Source: an uncultured Bacteroidales bacterium
Lineage (GTDB): Bacteria > Bacteroidota > Bacteroidia > Bacteroidales > UBA932
Direction of reading: 5' to 3'
Assembly: GCA_947306365.1 (NCBI GenBank)
Contig: CAMZGD010000016.1
Span: 1-53,137, forward strand
DNA length: 53,137 nucleotides
Shown: positions 16,056 to 27,317 of the stretch, one piece after another
Layout: the number at the start of each line of letters is the position of its first letter
How positions within the stretch are numbered: position 1 is the stretch's first letter
Notes under the pieces: model-generated
The model's database searches: none
Seen by the model: only the letters and a program-made list of their open reading frames with translations
Told to the model about the DNA's origin: nothing
Translations under genes and position numbers: made by a program

Positions 16056-16763
16056 TCACAAAGGTTTATACAGTTCACGGATGCAGCCGTCCGCCAGCGC
16101 TTCCAGTGAGGATATGCCCATTTCGGCGGGCAGGCAGGCACGCTGCCAGGCCACGGGGAGTTCGGTGCAGGCCTGCACGACCGGCATCCGTTCCAGCCGC
16201 CAGAGTTCCTCCACGATGTCGCGGTAGCGCGCACCCGCCTCTTCCTGCCGGCCGGCTTTCACCAGGTCCGTCACGGCGTGGATCCGCTCGCACATCGCCG
16301 CGTCCGGGACGCGGAAACGATAGCCGCAGGCTGCCGCATGGCGCTGATAGATGCCGGTCTTCACCGTGCCGAGCGTCCCCGTCAGCCAGGCCCCCTCGGG
16401 GCTCCGCTCACGGCACGCGCGGACCGTCTCTTCGACGATGTGGATCACCGGCACGCCGATCAGGCCCTGCTCCAGGAACTTGTCGATGAAATGATGCGCC
16501 GTGTTGCACGTTACGGCCAGGCGGTCGGCGCCCCATCCGACAAGGGTCTGCAGGCCTTCCAGCAGATACGGTTCCGGATCGGGTCCCTTGCCCAGCAGGT
16601 AAGTAGTGCGGTCGGGCGTGACCGTGTGTGAATAGACGATCATCCGGGGATGCTCCTGATCGCAGCACGCCGGCGCCTTGACCGCCAGCAGCCGCTGGAA
16701 CTCCGCCGTCGCCGCAGGGCCCATACCGCCCAGTACACCCAATGTCAACCCGTTATGCTTCAT
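16056..16763 (-). CDS. Aspartate/glutamate racemase family protein
   Basis: A 235-residue cofactor-independent amino-acid racemase. The two catalytic cysteines are C86 in TCNTAH and C199 in ACTELP, and the N-terminus GVLGGMGPAAT is typical of the aspartate racemase group rather than MurI. The likely substrate is aspartate or a related acid, possibly for peptidoglycan or other D-amino acids. The ATG overlaps the end of the EamA gene by 11 bases. Confidence 0.87.
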   Translation of the reverse strand: MKHNGLTLGVLGGMGPAATAEFQRLLAVKAPACCDQEHPRMIVYSHTVTPDRTTYLLGKGPDPEPYLLEGLQTLVGWGADRLAVTCNTAHHFIDKFLEQGLIGVPVIHIVEETVRACRERSPEGAWLTGTLGTVKTGIYQRHAAACGYRFRVPDAAMCERIHAVTDLVKAGRQEEAGARYRDIVEELWRLERMPVVQACTELPVAWQRACLPAEMGISSLEALADGCIRELYKPL

Positions 16764-17676
16764 GTTGGATCGTTGTTGAAGGATTGTATTGCGCCATCAC
16801 CACCCCAGCCATCGCGGCGACGATGCCCACCAGCTGCAGCGGCCGGAGGGTATCCTGGCCAAGCAGCAGGGAAGCCACGGCCGAGACGATCGCCACCAGC
16901 GGCAGGAACACCACGGTGCGGGTCATGCCGATCCGGTCGACGCAGGCGGCATAGATCACGAACGCCACGCCCGAACAGAGCACGGCCAGCGCGACGATCG
17001 GCTTGAGCACGGGCCAGGAAAGATAGGCCGGCGTCCAAGCGGGCAAGTCCCAGACCAGGAAGGGAACCAGGAAGAACCCGATGGCCAGGATGAACTGCCA
17101 GGTGACGATGGCAAAGGCATTGTAGCCCTTGTTCGCCAGTTTCTTGCAGATGACCGTGTAGCCGGTGGACCCGACGACGGCCAGGAAGATGACCAGGATG
17201 CCGTAGAGGTACTCCGTGTGCAGGCTCCCGCCGAACAGGATGAAGGCGATCACCCCGGCCACGGCCACGAAAATGCCGACACGGTTGAGTGCCGAAAGTT
17301 TCTCCCGGAAGAAGATCCGTCCCGCGATCAGGCTGAAAACGGGGATGGAAGCGATGATGACCGAGCACAGGGTCGGCGAACCGGTTATCTTCAACCCGAA
17401 CGTCTCCCCGAGGAAATAGAGGAACGGTTCGAACGCCGTCATCGCCAGGAACCACTTGAGGTCGCCCCGGCGGATGCGCTGGAACTTGCCCGTAAGGAGG
17501 CTGAACAGCGACAGGGCCGCCGCGGCGATCACCATCCGGGTGAAGATGAAGGTAAAGACGGGGACGTGTCGGTCCAGCACCGAGTCGCTCCAGAGAAAAG
17601 ACATTCCCCAGAGAAAGACGGTCAGCAGGATTCCGAGATACCAGACCAGACCCATTCCCTGCCCCTGTTCCTTCAT
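16753..17676 (-). CDS. EamA-family (DMT) transporter
   Basis: A 307-residue protein with ten predicted membrane helices in two EamA repeats, the second beginning near TEYLYGILVIFLAVVGSTGYTV. It is a drug/metabolite transporter of unknown substrate. The ATG at 17676 overlaps the stop of the glycosyltransferase gene (ATGA). A second, distant EamA protein is encoded at 28858-29760. Confidence 0.87.
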   Translation of the reverse strand: MKEQGQGMGLVWYLGILLTVFLWGMSFLWSDSVLDRHVPVFTFIFTRMVIAAAALSLFSLLTGKFQRIRRGDLKWFLAMTAFEPFLYFLGETFGLKITGSPTLCSVIIASIPVFSLIAGRIFFREKLSALNRVGIFVAVAGVIAFILFGGSLHTEYLYGILVIFLAVVGSTGYTVICKKLANKGYNAFAIVTWQFILAIGFFLVPFLVWDLPAWTPAYLSWPVLKPIVALAVLCSGVAFVIYAACVDRIGMTRTVVFLPLVAIVSAVASLLLGQDTLRPLQLVGIVAAMAGVVMAQYNPSTTIQHEA

Positions 17677-18398
17677 CGGCGCGGTCGGATTTTACGGAAA
17701 CGCAGCTTGAGCACGCCCCAGAACGCTTCGCCGAAGATGCCGGAACTCATCTTGGAGGTTCCTTCCTTGCGGTCTTCGAAGATGATCGGCACTTCCACCA
17801 GCTTGAAGCCCAGCTTGAACGCATTGTATTTCATCTCGATCTGAAAACCGTATCCGCGCATTTGGATCCGGTCGAAATCGATGGTTTCCAAAACCTTCCG
17901 GGAATAGCACTTGAATCCGGCCGTCGTGTCGTACACCTTCATCCGCAGGACCGTGCGGACATAGGCCGAAGCGTAGTACGACATGATGACGCGGCCGATC
18001 GGCCAGTTGATCACGCTGATGCCGTTGCAGTAGCGGGACCCGATGGCCAGGTCAGCGCCGCCCTCCGCACAGGCCGCATAGAGACGCGGCACGTCGCTCG
18101 GCTTGTGGGAAAAATCGGCGTCCATTTCAAACACATAGTCATACCCATGTTCGAGCGACCAGCGGAAACCCGCCAGATAGGCCGTCCCAAGCCCCTGTTT
18201 TCCTGCGCGTTCGATCAGATGGAGCTGCTGCGGGAACTCCGGCTGGAGCGACTTGACGATCGAAGCCGTCCCGTCGGGAGACCCGTCGTCGATGACCAGG
18301 ATGTGGTAGTCACCCTCGAGCGCACGGAGCGCCCGGATCATAGGCTCGATGTTCTCCTTCTCGTTGTAGGTGGGAATGATGATGACCTTCTTGTGCAT
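17673..18398 (-). CDS. Polyprenol monophosphomannose synthase-like GT2
   Basis: A 241-residue family 2 glycosyltransferase of the DPM1 type. Motifs are IIPTYNEKENIEPMI, VIDDGSPDGTASIV and EMDADFSHKP (the DxD metal site), with the late RMKVYDTTAGFKCYSRKVLE segment typical of DPM1. It lacks C-terminal membrane helices, so it is probably a peripheral enzyme that charges polyprenyl phosphate with mannose or another hexose. It is the first gene of its operon, with a promoter box 26 bases upstream. Confidence 0.88.
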   Translation of the reverse strand: MHKKVIIIPTYNEKENIEPMIRALRALEGDYHILVIDDGSPDGTASIVKSLQPEFPQQLHLIERAGKQGLGTAYLAGFRWSLEHGYDYVFEMDADFSHKPSDVPRLYAACAEGGADLAIGSRYCNGISVINWPIGRVIMSYYASAYVRTVLRMKVYDTTAGFKCYSRKVLETIDFDRIQMRGYGFQIEMKYNAFKLGFKLVEVPIIFEDRKEGTSKMSSGIFGEAFWGVLKLRFRKIRPRR

Positions 18399-18424
18399 GA
18401 CGCCTGAAAATTAGTGCAATCATG

Positions 18425-18432
18425 CAAAGGTA
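18425..18432 (-). promoter_or_regulatory. Promoter -7 box of the DPM1-to-ubiA operon
   Basis: TACCTTTG on the minus strand (TAnnTTTG), in the 45-base gap between the DUF4249 gene and the DPM1-like gene. No clear TTTG was seen at the expected upstream spacing. Confidence 0.6.
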
Positions 18433-18443
18433 GCAATTATTTC

Positions 18444-19391
18444 CTACCGTTCGACTTCCAGCCAGCGGGAAGCCGCTGCGCAGAAAACGCCATATCCGCC
18501 GTGGACGTTGGAATACAGCGTCACGCCTTCCGCGAACAGATTGTTCTCCATCAGCCTGGCAAAAGAGAGACTATACCAGTACAGGCTCTCGTTTACGGCC
18601 GCCACGTGTACCCGCAAGTGAGCGATTTCCTCTTTCTGCGGCAACGTCGTCAACGTGATCGTGAAAACGTGGCGCTGCCCCTTGATCAGGTCGTCGGAGA
18701 AATAGTTTCCCTCGCTATCGAACAACTCCATGGCGTCGTGCAAGGCGTCGCTTCCGCTTGCCTGACGGAACAGGATGTCACTGCTTGCAAAACCCCAGCT
18801 TGTCGCATAGACCTCCCCTGGCGTGTAAGGATCGATGTATTCCAGGACGGGTTGCAGGAAATAGTACTTATCGTAGGAAGCGTCGTCCGACACGGCCAGG
18901 ACGATGTCCGCCGCCAAATACGCATAGTAATCCCCCTCCATCTTCCGCCACGTCGTTGATACGATTTCGAAGGAAGGCAGAAGCGGTACATCGGTCTCCG
19001 CCCAGACCGGATCGAAGCCGGGAAAGGATGCTTCCAGGCGGATGTGGTCGCCCGGAGCCGGGGTATAATCCACGGCACGGTAGCGAAGGGATGTCGAGTA
19101 TTCATCCGGCACGCGTTCCAGCACCCGCGCGACCACCGATCCGTTCACAAAACAGCGCACCTGCCCGCGTTCCGCATCCAGTCCCACCAAATAAGCCGCC
19201 CCGTTCCCATCGTCCGACAGGAAGAAAATGGAAGATGCGATGAACGCCTCGAGCGGTTCCCCCGCTTCAGCCTGCGCCGACAGGGTCAGCCGGTGCTGCA
19301 TTTCCGTTCCATTGAACTCAATGACCTTCTCGCAGCCGGGAGCGACAAGGACCAGCAGCACGGCACAGACAGGTAACAGTAACTTTTTCAT
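18444..19391 (-). CDS. DUF4249 lipoprotein, partner of the TonB receptor
   Basis: A 315-residue predicted outer-membrane lipoprotein with a signal peptide ending in VAPGC. DUF4249 proteins accompany TonB-dependent receptors in Bacteroidota and are thought to act like SusD-type surface partners. Here it follows the receptor by 12 bases. Beta-rich sequence follows the Cys (EKVIEFNGTEMQHRLTLSAQ). The ligand is unknown. Confidence 0.85.
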   Translation of the reverse strand: MKKLLLPVCAVLLVLVAPGCEKVIEFNGTEMQHRLTLSAQAEAGEPLEAFIASSIFFLSDDGNGAAYLVGLDAERGQVRCFVNGSVVARVLERVPDEYSTSLRYRAVDYTPAPGDHIRLEASFPGFDPVWAETDVPLLPSFEIVSTTWRKMEGDYYAYLAADIVLAVSDDASYDKYYFLQPVLEYIDPYTPGEVYATSWGFASSDILFRQASGSDALHDAMELFDSEGNYFSDDLIKGQRHVFTITLTTLPQKEEIAHLRVHVAAVNESLYWYSLSFARLMENNLFAEGVTLYSNVHGGYGVFCAAASRWLEVER

Positions 19392-19403
19392 CGACCTTTC
19401 CTC

Positions 19404-22049
19404 CTAAAATTCATATGAATAAGAAACAGACGGCATGATCGGGAACACGGAAAGCTGCTTCAGGTCCTTGCCGTCGCGATAAACCAGGAACGGGTTGTTC
19501 CGGTTGTAGGCGTTGAAAACGCCGACGCTGATGGTACGATGGCGCCCGCTGGCGAACGTCCGCTTGAAATTGGCCCCGAGGTCAAGCCGCTGATAAGAAG
19601 GCATCCGGAAGTTGTTGCGCCCTTCCAGATAGTCGGCCGGAACGGTGAGATTATAGGTGTCCGTCTGACGGTCGTAGCCAGGGATCACATTGATCGTCTG
19701 AAGAGCCAGCGAACCGCAGATGCCGGTTCCGTAGATGAACGTAGCCGCAAGGTCGATGCGCTTTGTCAATTCATAGGATGCCGTGATGCTCAGGTCGTGA
19801 CGGCGGTCATACTTGGCGGGGAACGGCTCCCCGAAATTGATGACGTTGCCTTCCCGGTCGAACTTCCGCATGGTCTTCGACCACGTATAGCCGATCCAGC
19901 CGGTCAGCCTGCCCGCCTTTTTCTGCGCCAGGAATTCCACACCGTATGCCCAGCCACGCCCCATCGCCACCTTGTCTTCCCAGCCCGTACTGGAGCCGAA
20001 GAAAGATGCACCGTCGCGGTATTCGATCACATTCTCCATGGTCTTGTAATAGCCCTCCAGCGAGAAGTCCACCGTACCGAAGCTGTAGAAGAGTCCGGCC
20101 GCCGCCTGCCGTGAGCGCATGGGATCGATCCGGTCGGTCGACGGGACCCAGAGGTCCGTGGGCAGCGAGATGTTGCTGTTGCTCAGCATATGGACGGCCT
20201 GGGTCATTTCCGAATAGGACGCCTTGAACGAAAGGTCGTCGGTGAAGAGCGCCCGCAGGCTCAACCGGGGTTCCAGCGACTGATAGGTGCGCGCCGATGT
20301 CGCATAGCGCGAATACCGGAGACCGAAGTTGACCTTCAGCCAGGAAGTAAGCGACCAGTTGTCTTCGGCATAGACGGCCGCCTCGTCCGTGAACAGGTTG
20401 CGGTCGCCGTACGTTGTGTCGATGGCGGCTTCATGACTGGTCCCCTCCCGGAACCGGGCTGTCGTGACCGCCGGTTTGAAGGTATGGCGGATATAGTTGG
20501 CGCCGAAGCGGACGTCGTGCGCCGGACCGGGATTGAACTCGAAATCGGCCGCAGCCGAGATGTCATTGATCAGCGAATGGTAGGCCAGGGAGAATTCCGT
20601 GTCATATCCGTCGGTATACCGCTCGTTCCCGTCGATGTCGAGCTTGTGACGGTACTGGGTATAGTTGACGGTCGTATTGACGAAAAGCCGGGGGCCGAAT
20701 ACGTGGTTCCAGCGCACCGAGCCCACGATGTTGCCCCAGTTCCAGTCCAGCTTCATCCTGCTGCTCGATTCGTCGTAGTCCATCCCGAGGTCCGTATAGA
20801 TATTGTCATCGCCCATATAGTAACTGGCGTAGAGCTTGTCGCGGTTCGAGAACGTATGGGTCACCTTGGCGTTGACATCGTAGAAATGGTAGCCGGCCGT
20901 CGCGCCGGTTCCCAGACCCAGGTCTTTCCCGAAACGACGGATCAGGGGCCGGGACAGCACGTCGAAATACGTCCGGCGCGCCGATACGTTGAACGTGGTC
21001 TTCCCCTTGACGATGGGCCCTTCCAGCTGGAACTTGGCCGACAGCAGCCCGATCGATGCGCTGCCGTGGCAGGACTGGTCGTTCCCGTCCTTCATCCGCA
21101 CATCCACGATACTGGACAGCCGGCTTCCGAAACGCGCGGGGAAACTCCCCTTGTAGAGCGTCACGTTCTTGATGGCATCGGCATTGAACACGGAGAAGAA
21201 ACCCATCATATGATTGACGTTGTAGATCGGTACGCCGTCGAGCAGCAGAAGGTTCTCGTCCGGACCGCCGCCGCGCACGTACAGGCCCGCCGAACCCTCC
21301 GTCCCCGACTGGACGCCCGGCAGCAGCTGGATCGCCTTGATCACATCCACTTCGCCGGCCAGGGCCGGCACACGCTGGATCTGGCCCACCGGAATCTCGA
21401 TGGCGCTCATCTGCGTACCGCGCACGCCCATCTCGGAACGGCTGGCCGTGACCGACGCGCCCGCCAGCATTTCCGGTTCGAAGCGCAGCCGGGCATGGAT
21501 CAGCGTGTCGCACGACAGCACGAAGGTCCTGCGCACCGTTTCATAGCCCGTATATGCATATTCCAAAGACACTTCGCCAGCAGGCAGCGTCAGTGTATAG
21601 TATCCGTAATTGTTGGTCACCGTACCCAGGCCGGACACATGGTCCAGCAGGGCTGCGCTGATCAGCGACTCGCCGGACGCGGCGTCGGTCATATAGCCGC
21701 TGACCGTATATTTCTTCGTGACGGCCGCCTTCGGCATCTGGAGGGGTTCCTGCTTCGGGACGTTTTCGGCGCGGGTCAGTACGACGTACCGTTTCTTGAC
21801 TTGCCAGCTGATGTCCGTCCCGTCGAAGAGACGGGCGAGGTTCTGCTTCAGGCTCTGCTGCGGATCGACGGCCACCGACGTGGGATTCCCGACCGGAAGG
21901 GCCGCGTCATAGACGAAATGGACCTGATAGACCTGTTCGATACGGTCCATCCGGTCTTTGACCGTACCCTGCGCAGCCGACGGCTGTGCAGCGAGCGGCA
22001 GCACCGGCAACAGCAGGAAGAGGATAAGTATGCGTGCGTGTCTCATCAT
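19404..22049 (-). CDS. TonB-dependent receptor with STN and carboxypeptidase-like domains
   Basis: An 881-residue outer-membrane receptor. Domains in order: signal peptide (to about residue 26), STN signalling domain (about 30-95), CarboxypepD-regulatory-like beta domain (about 112-190), plug (about 220-330, with LLLLDGVPIYNVNHMMGFFS and RFGSRLSSIVDVRMKDG), and a 22-strand-type barrel ending in a terminal Phe (SVSYSYEF). The STN domain means it can signal to the anti-sigma factor encoded just upstream. The start ATG overlaps that gene's stop. Substrate unknown; a DUF4249 partner rather than SusD argues against a standard glycan-uptake locus. Confidence 0.93.
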   Translation of the reverse strand: MMRHARILILFLLLPVLPLAAQPSAAQGTVKDRMDRIEQVYQVHFVYDAALPVGNPTSVAVDPQQSLKQNLARLFDGTDISWQVKKRYVVLTRAENVPKQEPLQMPKAAVTKKYTVSGYMTDAASGESLISAALLDHVSGLGTVTNNYGYYTLTLPAGEVSLEYAYTGYETVRRTFVLSCDTLIHARLRFEPEMLAGASVTASRSEMGVRGTQMSAIEIPVGQIQRVPALAGEVDVIKAIQLLPGVQSGTEGSAGLYVRGGGPDENLLLLDGVPIYNVNHMMGFFSVFNADAIKNVTLYKGSFPARFGSRLSSIVDVRMKDGNDQSCHGSASIGLLSAKFQLEGPIVKGKTTFNVSARRTYFDVLSRPLIRRFGKDLGLGTGATAGYHFYDVNAKVTHTFSNRDKLYASYYMGDDNIYTDLGMDYDESSSRMKLDWNWGNIVGSVRWNHVFGPRLFVNTTVNYTQYRHKLDIDGNERYTDGYDTEFSLAYHSLINDISAAADFEFNPGPAHDVRFGANYIRHTFKPAVTTARFREGTSHEAAIDTTYGDRNLFTDEAAVYAEDNWSLTSWLKVNFGLRYSRYATSARTYQSLEPRLSLRALFTDDLSFKASYSEMTQAVHMLSNSNISLPTDLWVPSTDRIDPMRSRQAAAGLFYSFGTVDFSLEGYYKTMENVIEYRDGASFFGSSTGWEDKVAMGRGWAYGVEFLAQKKAGRLTGWIGYTWSKTMRKFDREGNVINFGEPFPAKYDRRHDLSITASYELTKRIDLAATFIYGTGICGSLALQTINVIPGYDRQTDTYNLTVPADYLEGRNNFRMPSYQRLDLGANFKRTFASGRHRTISVGVFNAYNRNNPFLVYRDGKDLKQLSVFPIMPSVSYSYEF

Positions 22050-22495
22050 TCCATCGTGATTTCAATGTCCAGCGCCTGTTCGATCAGCGCTACGATGAAC
22101 GTGACGTCATCGTCGGGGAACGTGGCCGTGAGACGCTTGTCGGTGGGCGGTGTCGTGAGCGTGCAACGGTAATAGGCGGACAGTTCCGCCAGCACCGCCT
22201 CCACGGGTACATCCGTGTACACGAATTCGTGAGTCGTGGCCACGTCCGGGTTGTAGATGAGTTCCGGCGACGCGGGTTTTCCGCCGTTGTACCTCACCCA
22301 GCTGTGGATGCCGATTCCGGCGGCCGTCACCACGACGACGGATGCGGCCACCGCGGCCGCCGTCATCCACCACCGGCGATGGACGGCGGATCCGGTCCTC
22401 GCGTGGAAACGCCGGATCGCCTTGCGGGTATCGTATTTTGCGGGATCGTAGCGCCGGGCTACGAATTCAAGGTCTTTTTCGTTGATTTCCGTCAT
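22046..22495 (-). CDS. Very short FecR-type anti-sigma factor
   Basis: A 149-residue protein with a cytoplasmic N-terminus (about 42 residues), one membrane helix (about 43-64) and a C-terminal DUF4974/STN-like domain (about 88-149: FVYTDVPVEAVLAELSAYY, then LTATFPDDDVTFIVALIEQ). Usual FecR regulators are about 320-400 residues; the central FecR domain is absent here. Position between an ECF sigma gene and a TonB receptor with an STN domain supports a transmembrane signalling role. Confidence 0.78.
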   Translation of the reverse strand: MTEINEKDLEFVARRYDPAKYDTRKAIRRFHARTGSAVHRRWWMTAAAVAASVVVVTAAGIGIHSWVRYNGGKPASPELIYNPDVATTHEFVYTDVPVEAVLAELSAYYRCTLTTPPTDKRLTATFPDDDVTFIVALIEQALDIEITME

Positions 22496-22547
22496 AAGTC
22501 GATTCTTCTATCATACCTATGACGGATCCGGCCTCAAAAGTGACTAC

Positions 22548-23051
22548 TCACCAGAGAAAAAAATGGAAAAATATTTTGTCGGCGCCGCCGCGCAGCGTCT
22601 GCATCGCCTTGGTGAGCTGATTGTGGACGGTGCTTTCGGATATGCCCAGCCGCTCCGCGATCGCAGCGTGCGACAGGCCGTCCCGCTTGTTCATCAGGAG
22701 GATTTCCCGGCGTTTCGGCGGCAGCGCGTCGATGGCCGTCCAAAGACGCGCCCACACGAAGGAACGGTCCACCGTCTCCTCGTCCGGAACAGCTTCCGCC
22801 ATCGATTCGGCGGAGACCGGACAATCCTTTCCCGAAAGCCGGAGCGCGTCGATGCACCGGTTGTGCACCATCCGGTACAGATAGGACTTCGGCGAATCGG
22901 GCTCCCGTCCGGCGGACCGTTTCTCCCAGAATGTCACGAACGCACCCTGGACGATATCCTCGACTTCGTCGGCATCGTTCAGGAACCGCGCCGCGTAGAG
23001 ACACAGCGGACGGTAGTAGAGACGGAAGAGATGGTCTATGTCGATCCGCAC
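22548..23051 (-). CDS. ECF RNA polymerase sigma factor
   Basis: A 167-residue group IV sigma factor of the Bacteroidetes FecI-like kind. Region 2 is LYYRPLCLYAARFLNDADEV, then VQGAFVTFWEKR and KSYLYRMVHN; region 4 is LPPKRREILLMNKRDG followed by HAAIAERLGISESTVHNQL. It is expected to be held by the membrane anti-sigma factor 52 bases downstream and to drive the receptor operon. It starts 8 bases after the stop of tex, so part of its expression may come from read-through. Confidence 0.93.
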   Translation of the reverse strand: MRIDIDHLFRLYYRPLCLYAARFLNDADEVEDIVQGAFVTFWEKRSAGREPDSPKSYLYRMVHNRCIDALRLSGKDCPVSAESMAEAVPDEETVDRSFVWARLWTAIDALPPKRREILLMNKRDGLSHAAIAERLGISESTVHNQLTKAMQTLRGGADKIFFHFFLW

Positions 23052-23059
23052 GAATCCGT

Positions 23060-25166
<2,107 letters not shown>

Positions 25167-25174
<8 letters not shown>

Positions 25175-26915
25175 TGGATACGGCTTTGAGCTGGTCCCTG
25201 TAGGAAGAGAAGATCTTGCTCTTCGAGACAAATCCCAGATATTTGTTCTCGTCGTCGAGGACCGGAAGGTTCCAGGCCTGCGTCGACTCGAATTTGTCCA
25301 TCACGCTGTCCATCCGCTCGTCCATATACACGAAGGCGGGCGCACTCTTCATGACGTTGCAGATCTTTACGGTATCATACCGGCTGCGGTCGAACATCAG
25401 CGACCGGACATCGTCGAGCGTCACCATCCCCTGGAACCGCCCCTTCTCGTCGAGCACCGGGTACAGGTTGCGCCGCGAATTCGAGATGACCTGCACCAGG
25501 TCGCCCAGCGTACCGTCGTAGCGGACCGGCGAGAAATCGCGTTCCACCAGGTCCTGTGTCTTGAGCAGCGTCAGGACGGCCTGGTCGTTGTCGTGGGTCA
25601 GCAGCTCGCCCTGCGCGGCGATCCGCTTGGTATAGATCGAATAGCGTTCGAAGAAGCGGAGGGTGCCGTAACTGACCGCCGACGTCACGATCAGGGGAAT
25701 CAGCAGCTCATACCCGCCCGTGATCTCTGCGATCAGGAAGATGGCCGTCATCGGGGCCTGCATCACCCCGGCCATCAGCCCGCCCATTCCGACCAGCACG
25801 AAATTGGCCTCCGGCACCACGGCGATGCCCGTCAGGTTGATCAGCCGGGCGATCACGAAACCCGCCAGGCCGCCGCTCACGAGCGTCGGGCCGAACGTAC
25901 CGCCCACGCCGCCGCCGGCATTGGTGAACGCCGTGGCGAACACCTTGAACAGCAGGATCGCCGCGAAGTAGAGCAGGAACAGCCAGTTGTTCGCCAGCAG
26001 CCGGTCGCCGAAGATCGCGCGGGACACCGCACCGGGATTGTTGTTGAGCATAGCCGTAAGCGACTGGTAGCCTTCACCGTACAGCGGCGGGAAAAGGAAG
26101 ATCAGCACGCCGAGCAGCACGGCGCAAAGGAGCCACCGCCGGTACGGACTGTGGAAACGGCGCATCCGGTCCTCGACCATCAGCGTCACCCGGATGAAGT
26201 AGAGCGACATGAAGCCGCAGAAAACGCCAAGCGCCAGATAGAACGGGATGTTGGCCATACGGAACGCCTCGATCGAACCGGCGAACTGCACCTCCGTCCC
26301 CATAAAGAAGTATGTGACCACCGTCGCCGTGACCGAAGAGAGCAGCAGCGGCAGGATGGCGTTCATCGACATGTTGAAGAGCAGGATCTCCAGCGTGAAG
26401 AGCACACCCGCCAGCGGCGCCTTGAAGATGCCGGCGATGGCCGCTGCGGCACCGCAGCCCAGCAGCATCGTCACGTTCTTGTAGGACAGGCCCGCCCAGC
26501 GCGCCACGGCCGAGCCGATGGCGGCGCCGGAATAGACGATCGGCGCCTCGGCCCCGACGCTGCCGCCGAAGCCGATGGTCACGGAGCTGGCCGCGATGGA
26601 CGACCAGGTATTGTGCGGCTTGATGTTCGATTCGTTCTTCGAGACGGCCTGGAGCACCTTCGTCACGCCGTGGCTGATGTCGTCTTTCAGCACGTAGCGG
26701 ACGAAGAGCATCGAAAGCAGCATGCCGACGCCGGGAAAGACCAGCAGGAACAGCCAGTCCTCCGGATCACGGAACCAGGATGTAAGGCCGGTCTGGATCC
26801 AGTGGATCAGCGTTTTGAGCAGGATGGCCGCGCAGCCGCACAGCAACCCCACCAACACAGCGAGCAGCAGCAGTTTGGTTTTTTCGGAGAGGAATCTGGC
26901 CGGATCAGTCTTCAC
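25167..26915 (-). CDS. ClC chloride channel/transporter with CBS pair
   Basis: A protein of about 582 residues with a ClC core (about 10-420) and two C-terminal CBS domains. The gating-glutamate motif reads GAEAP (GREGP in E. coli ClcA) and keeps its Glu. In the APLAGVLFTLEILL segment the Glu equivalent to E202 is kept but the position of proton Glu E203 appears to be Ile. The start was set at a GTG at 26915 because no ATG lies before the first helix; it overlaps the previous gene by 11 bases, with AGGAGG just upstream. The longer in-frame extension is antisense-like Arg/Lys-rich sequence inside the neighbour. Confidence 0.85.
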
Positions 26916-27258
26916 CTTCCTCCTGGGCAGCCTCGGCCGCGGCGATATCGTCGTCCGACGCCGGGAAGCTTCCGCCTTCTCCATCTTCACCGTCCTCTCC
27001 CTCATCGCTCTTGAAGACTTCTTCGGCATCTTCATAATCATCCACCTTCACCTTGATCTTGACCAGGTAAAGTGCGTCCGGAATTTCCAGGGTGACGGCA
27101 TAGAACGAAGAGCCGTCCGGTTTGTCCACCTTGAAGATATCTCCCATATAGTCGGCGTATCCGTGCGGATACTTCTCGCGGAACGCATCCATCAACGCAT
27201 CCGACATATTCTCGTAGCTGATTACAGCACGCTTTTTAGGGATATTCTGTCCTGCCAT
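26905..27258 (-). CDS. Conserved Bacteroidota protein with acidic tail
   Basis: A 117-residue protein: a folded part of about 85 residues (KRAVISYENMSDALMDAF, KYPHGYADYMGDIFKVDKP, SFYAVTLEIPDALYLVKI) followed by a strongly acidic tail (SDEGEDGEDGEGGSF to AAQEEGED). Similar short proteins are widespread in Bacteroidales as hypothetical proteins. I do not recognise a function. It precedes the ClC gene and overlaps its predicted GTG start. Confidence 0.75.
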   Translation of the reverse strand: MAGQNIPKKRAVISYENMSDALMDAFREKYPHGYADYMGDIFKVDKPDGSSFYAVTLEIPDALYLVKIKVKVDDYEDAEEVFKSDEGEDGEDGEGGSFPASDDDIAAAEAAQEEGED

Positions 27259-27280
27259 AGTCCGATTAGATTTGGTTCTG

Positions 27281-27288
27281 CAAGTATA
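27281..27288 (-). promoter_or_regulatory. Possible promoter of the acidic-tail gene and ClC/tex
   Basis: TATACTTG on the minus strand is one base off TAnnTTTG and lies 22 bases before the ATG at 27258, in the 59-base gap downstream of the YgiQ gene. The rest of the gap is A/T runs without a clear stem. Confidence 0.45.
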
Positions 27289-27317
27289 GGGGATTTTTTT
27301 GTTCCGACAAAAAAAAA

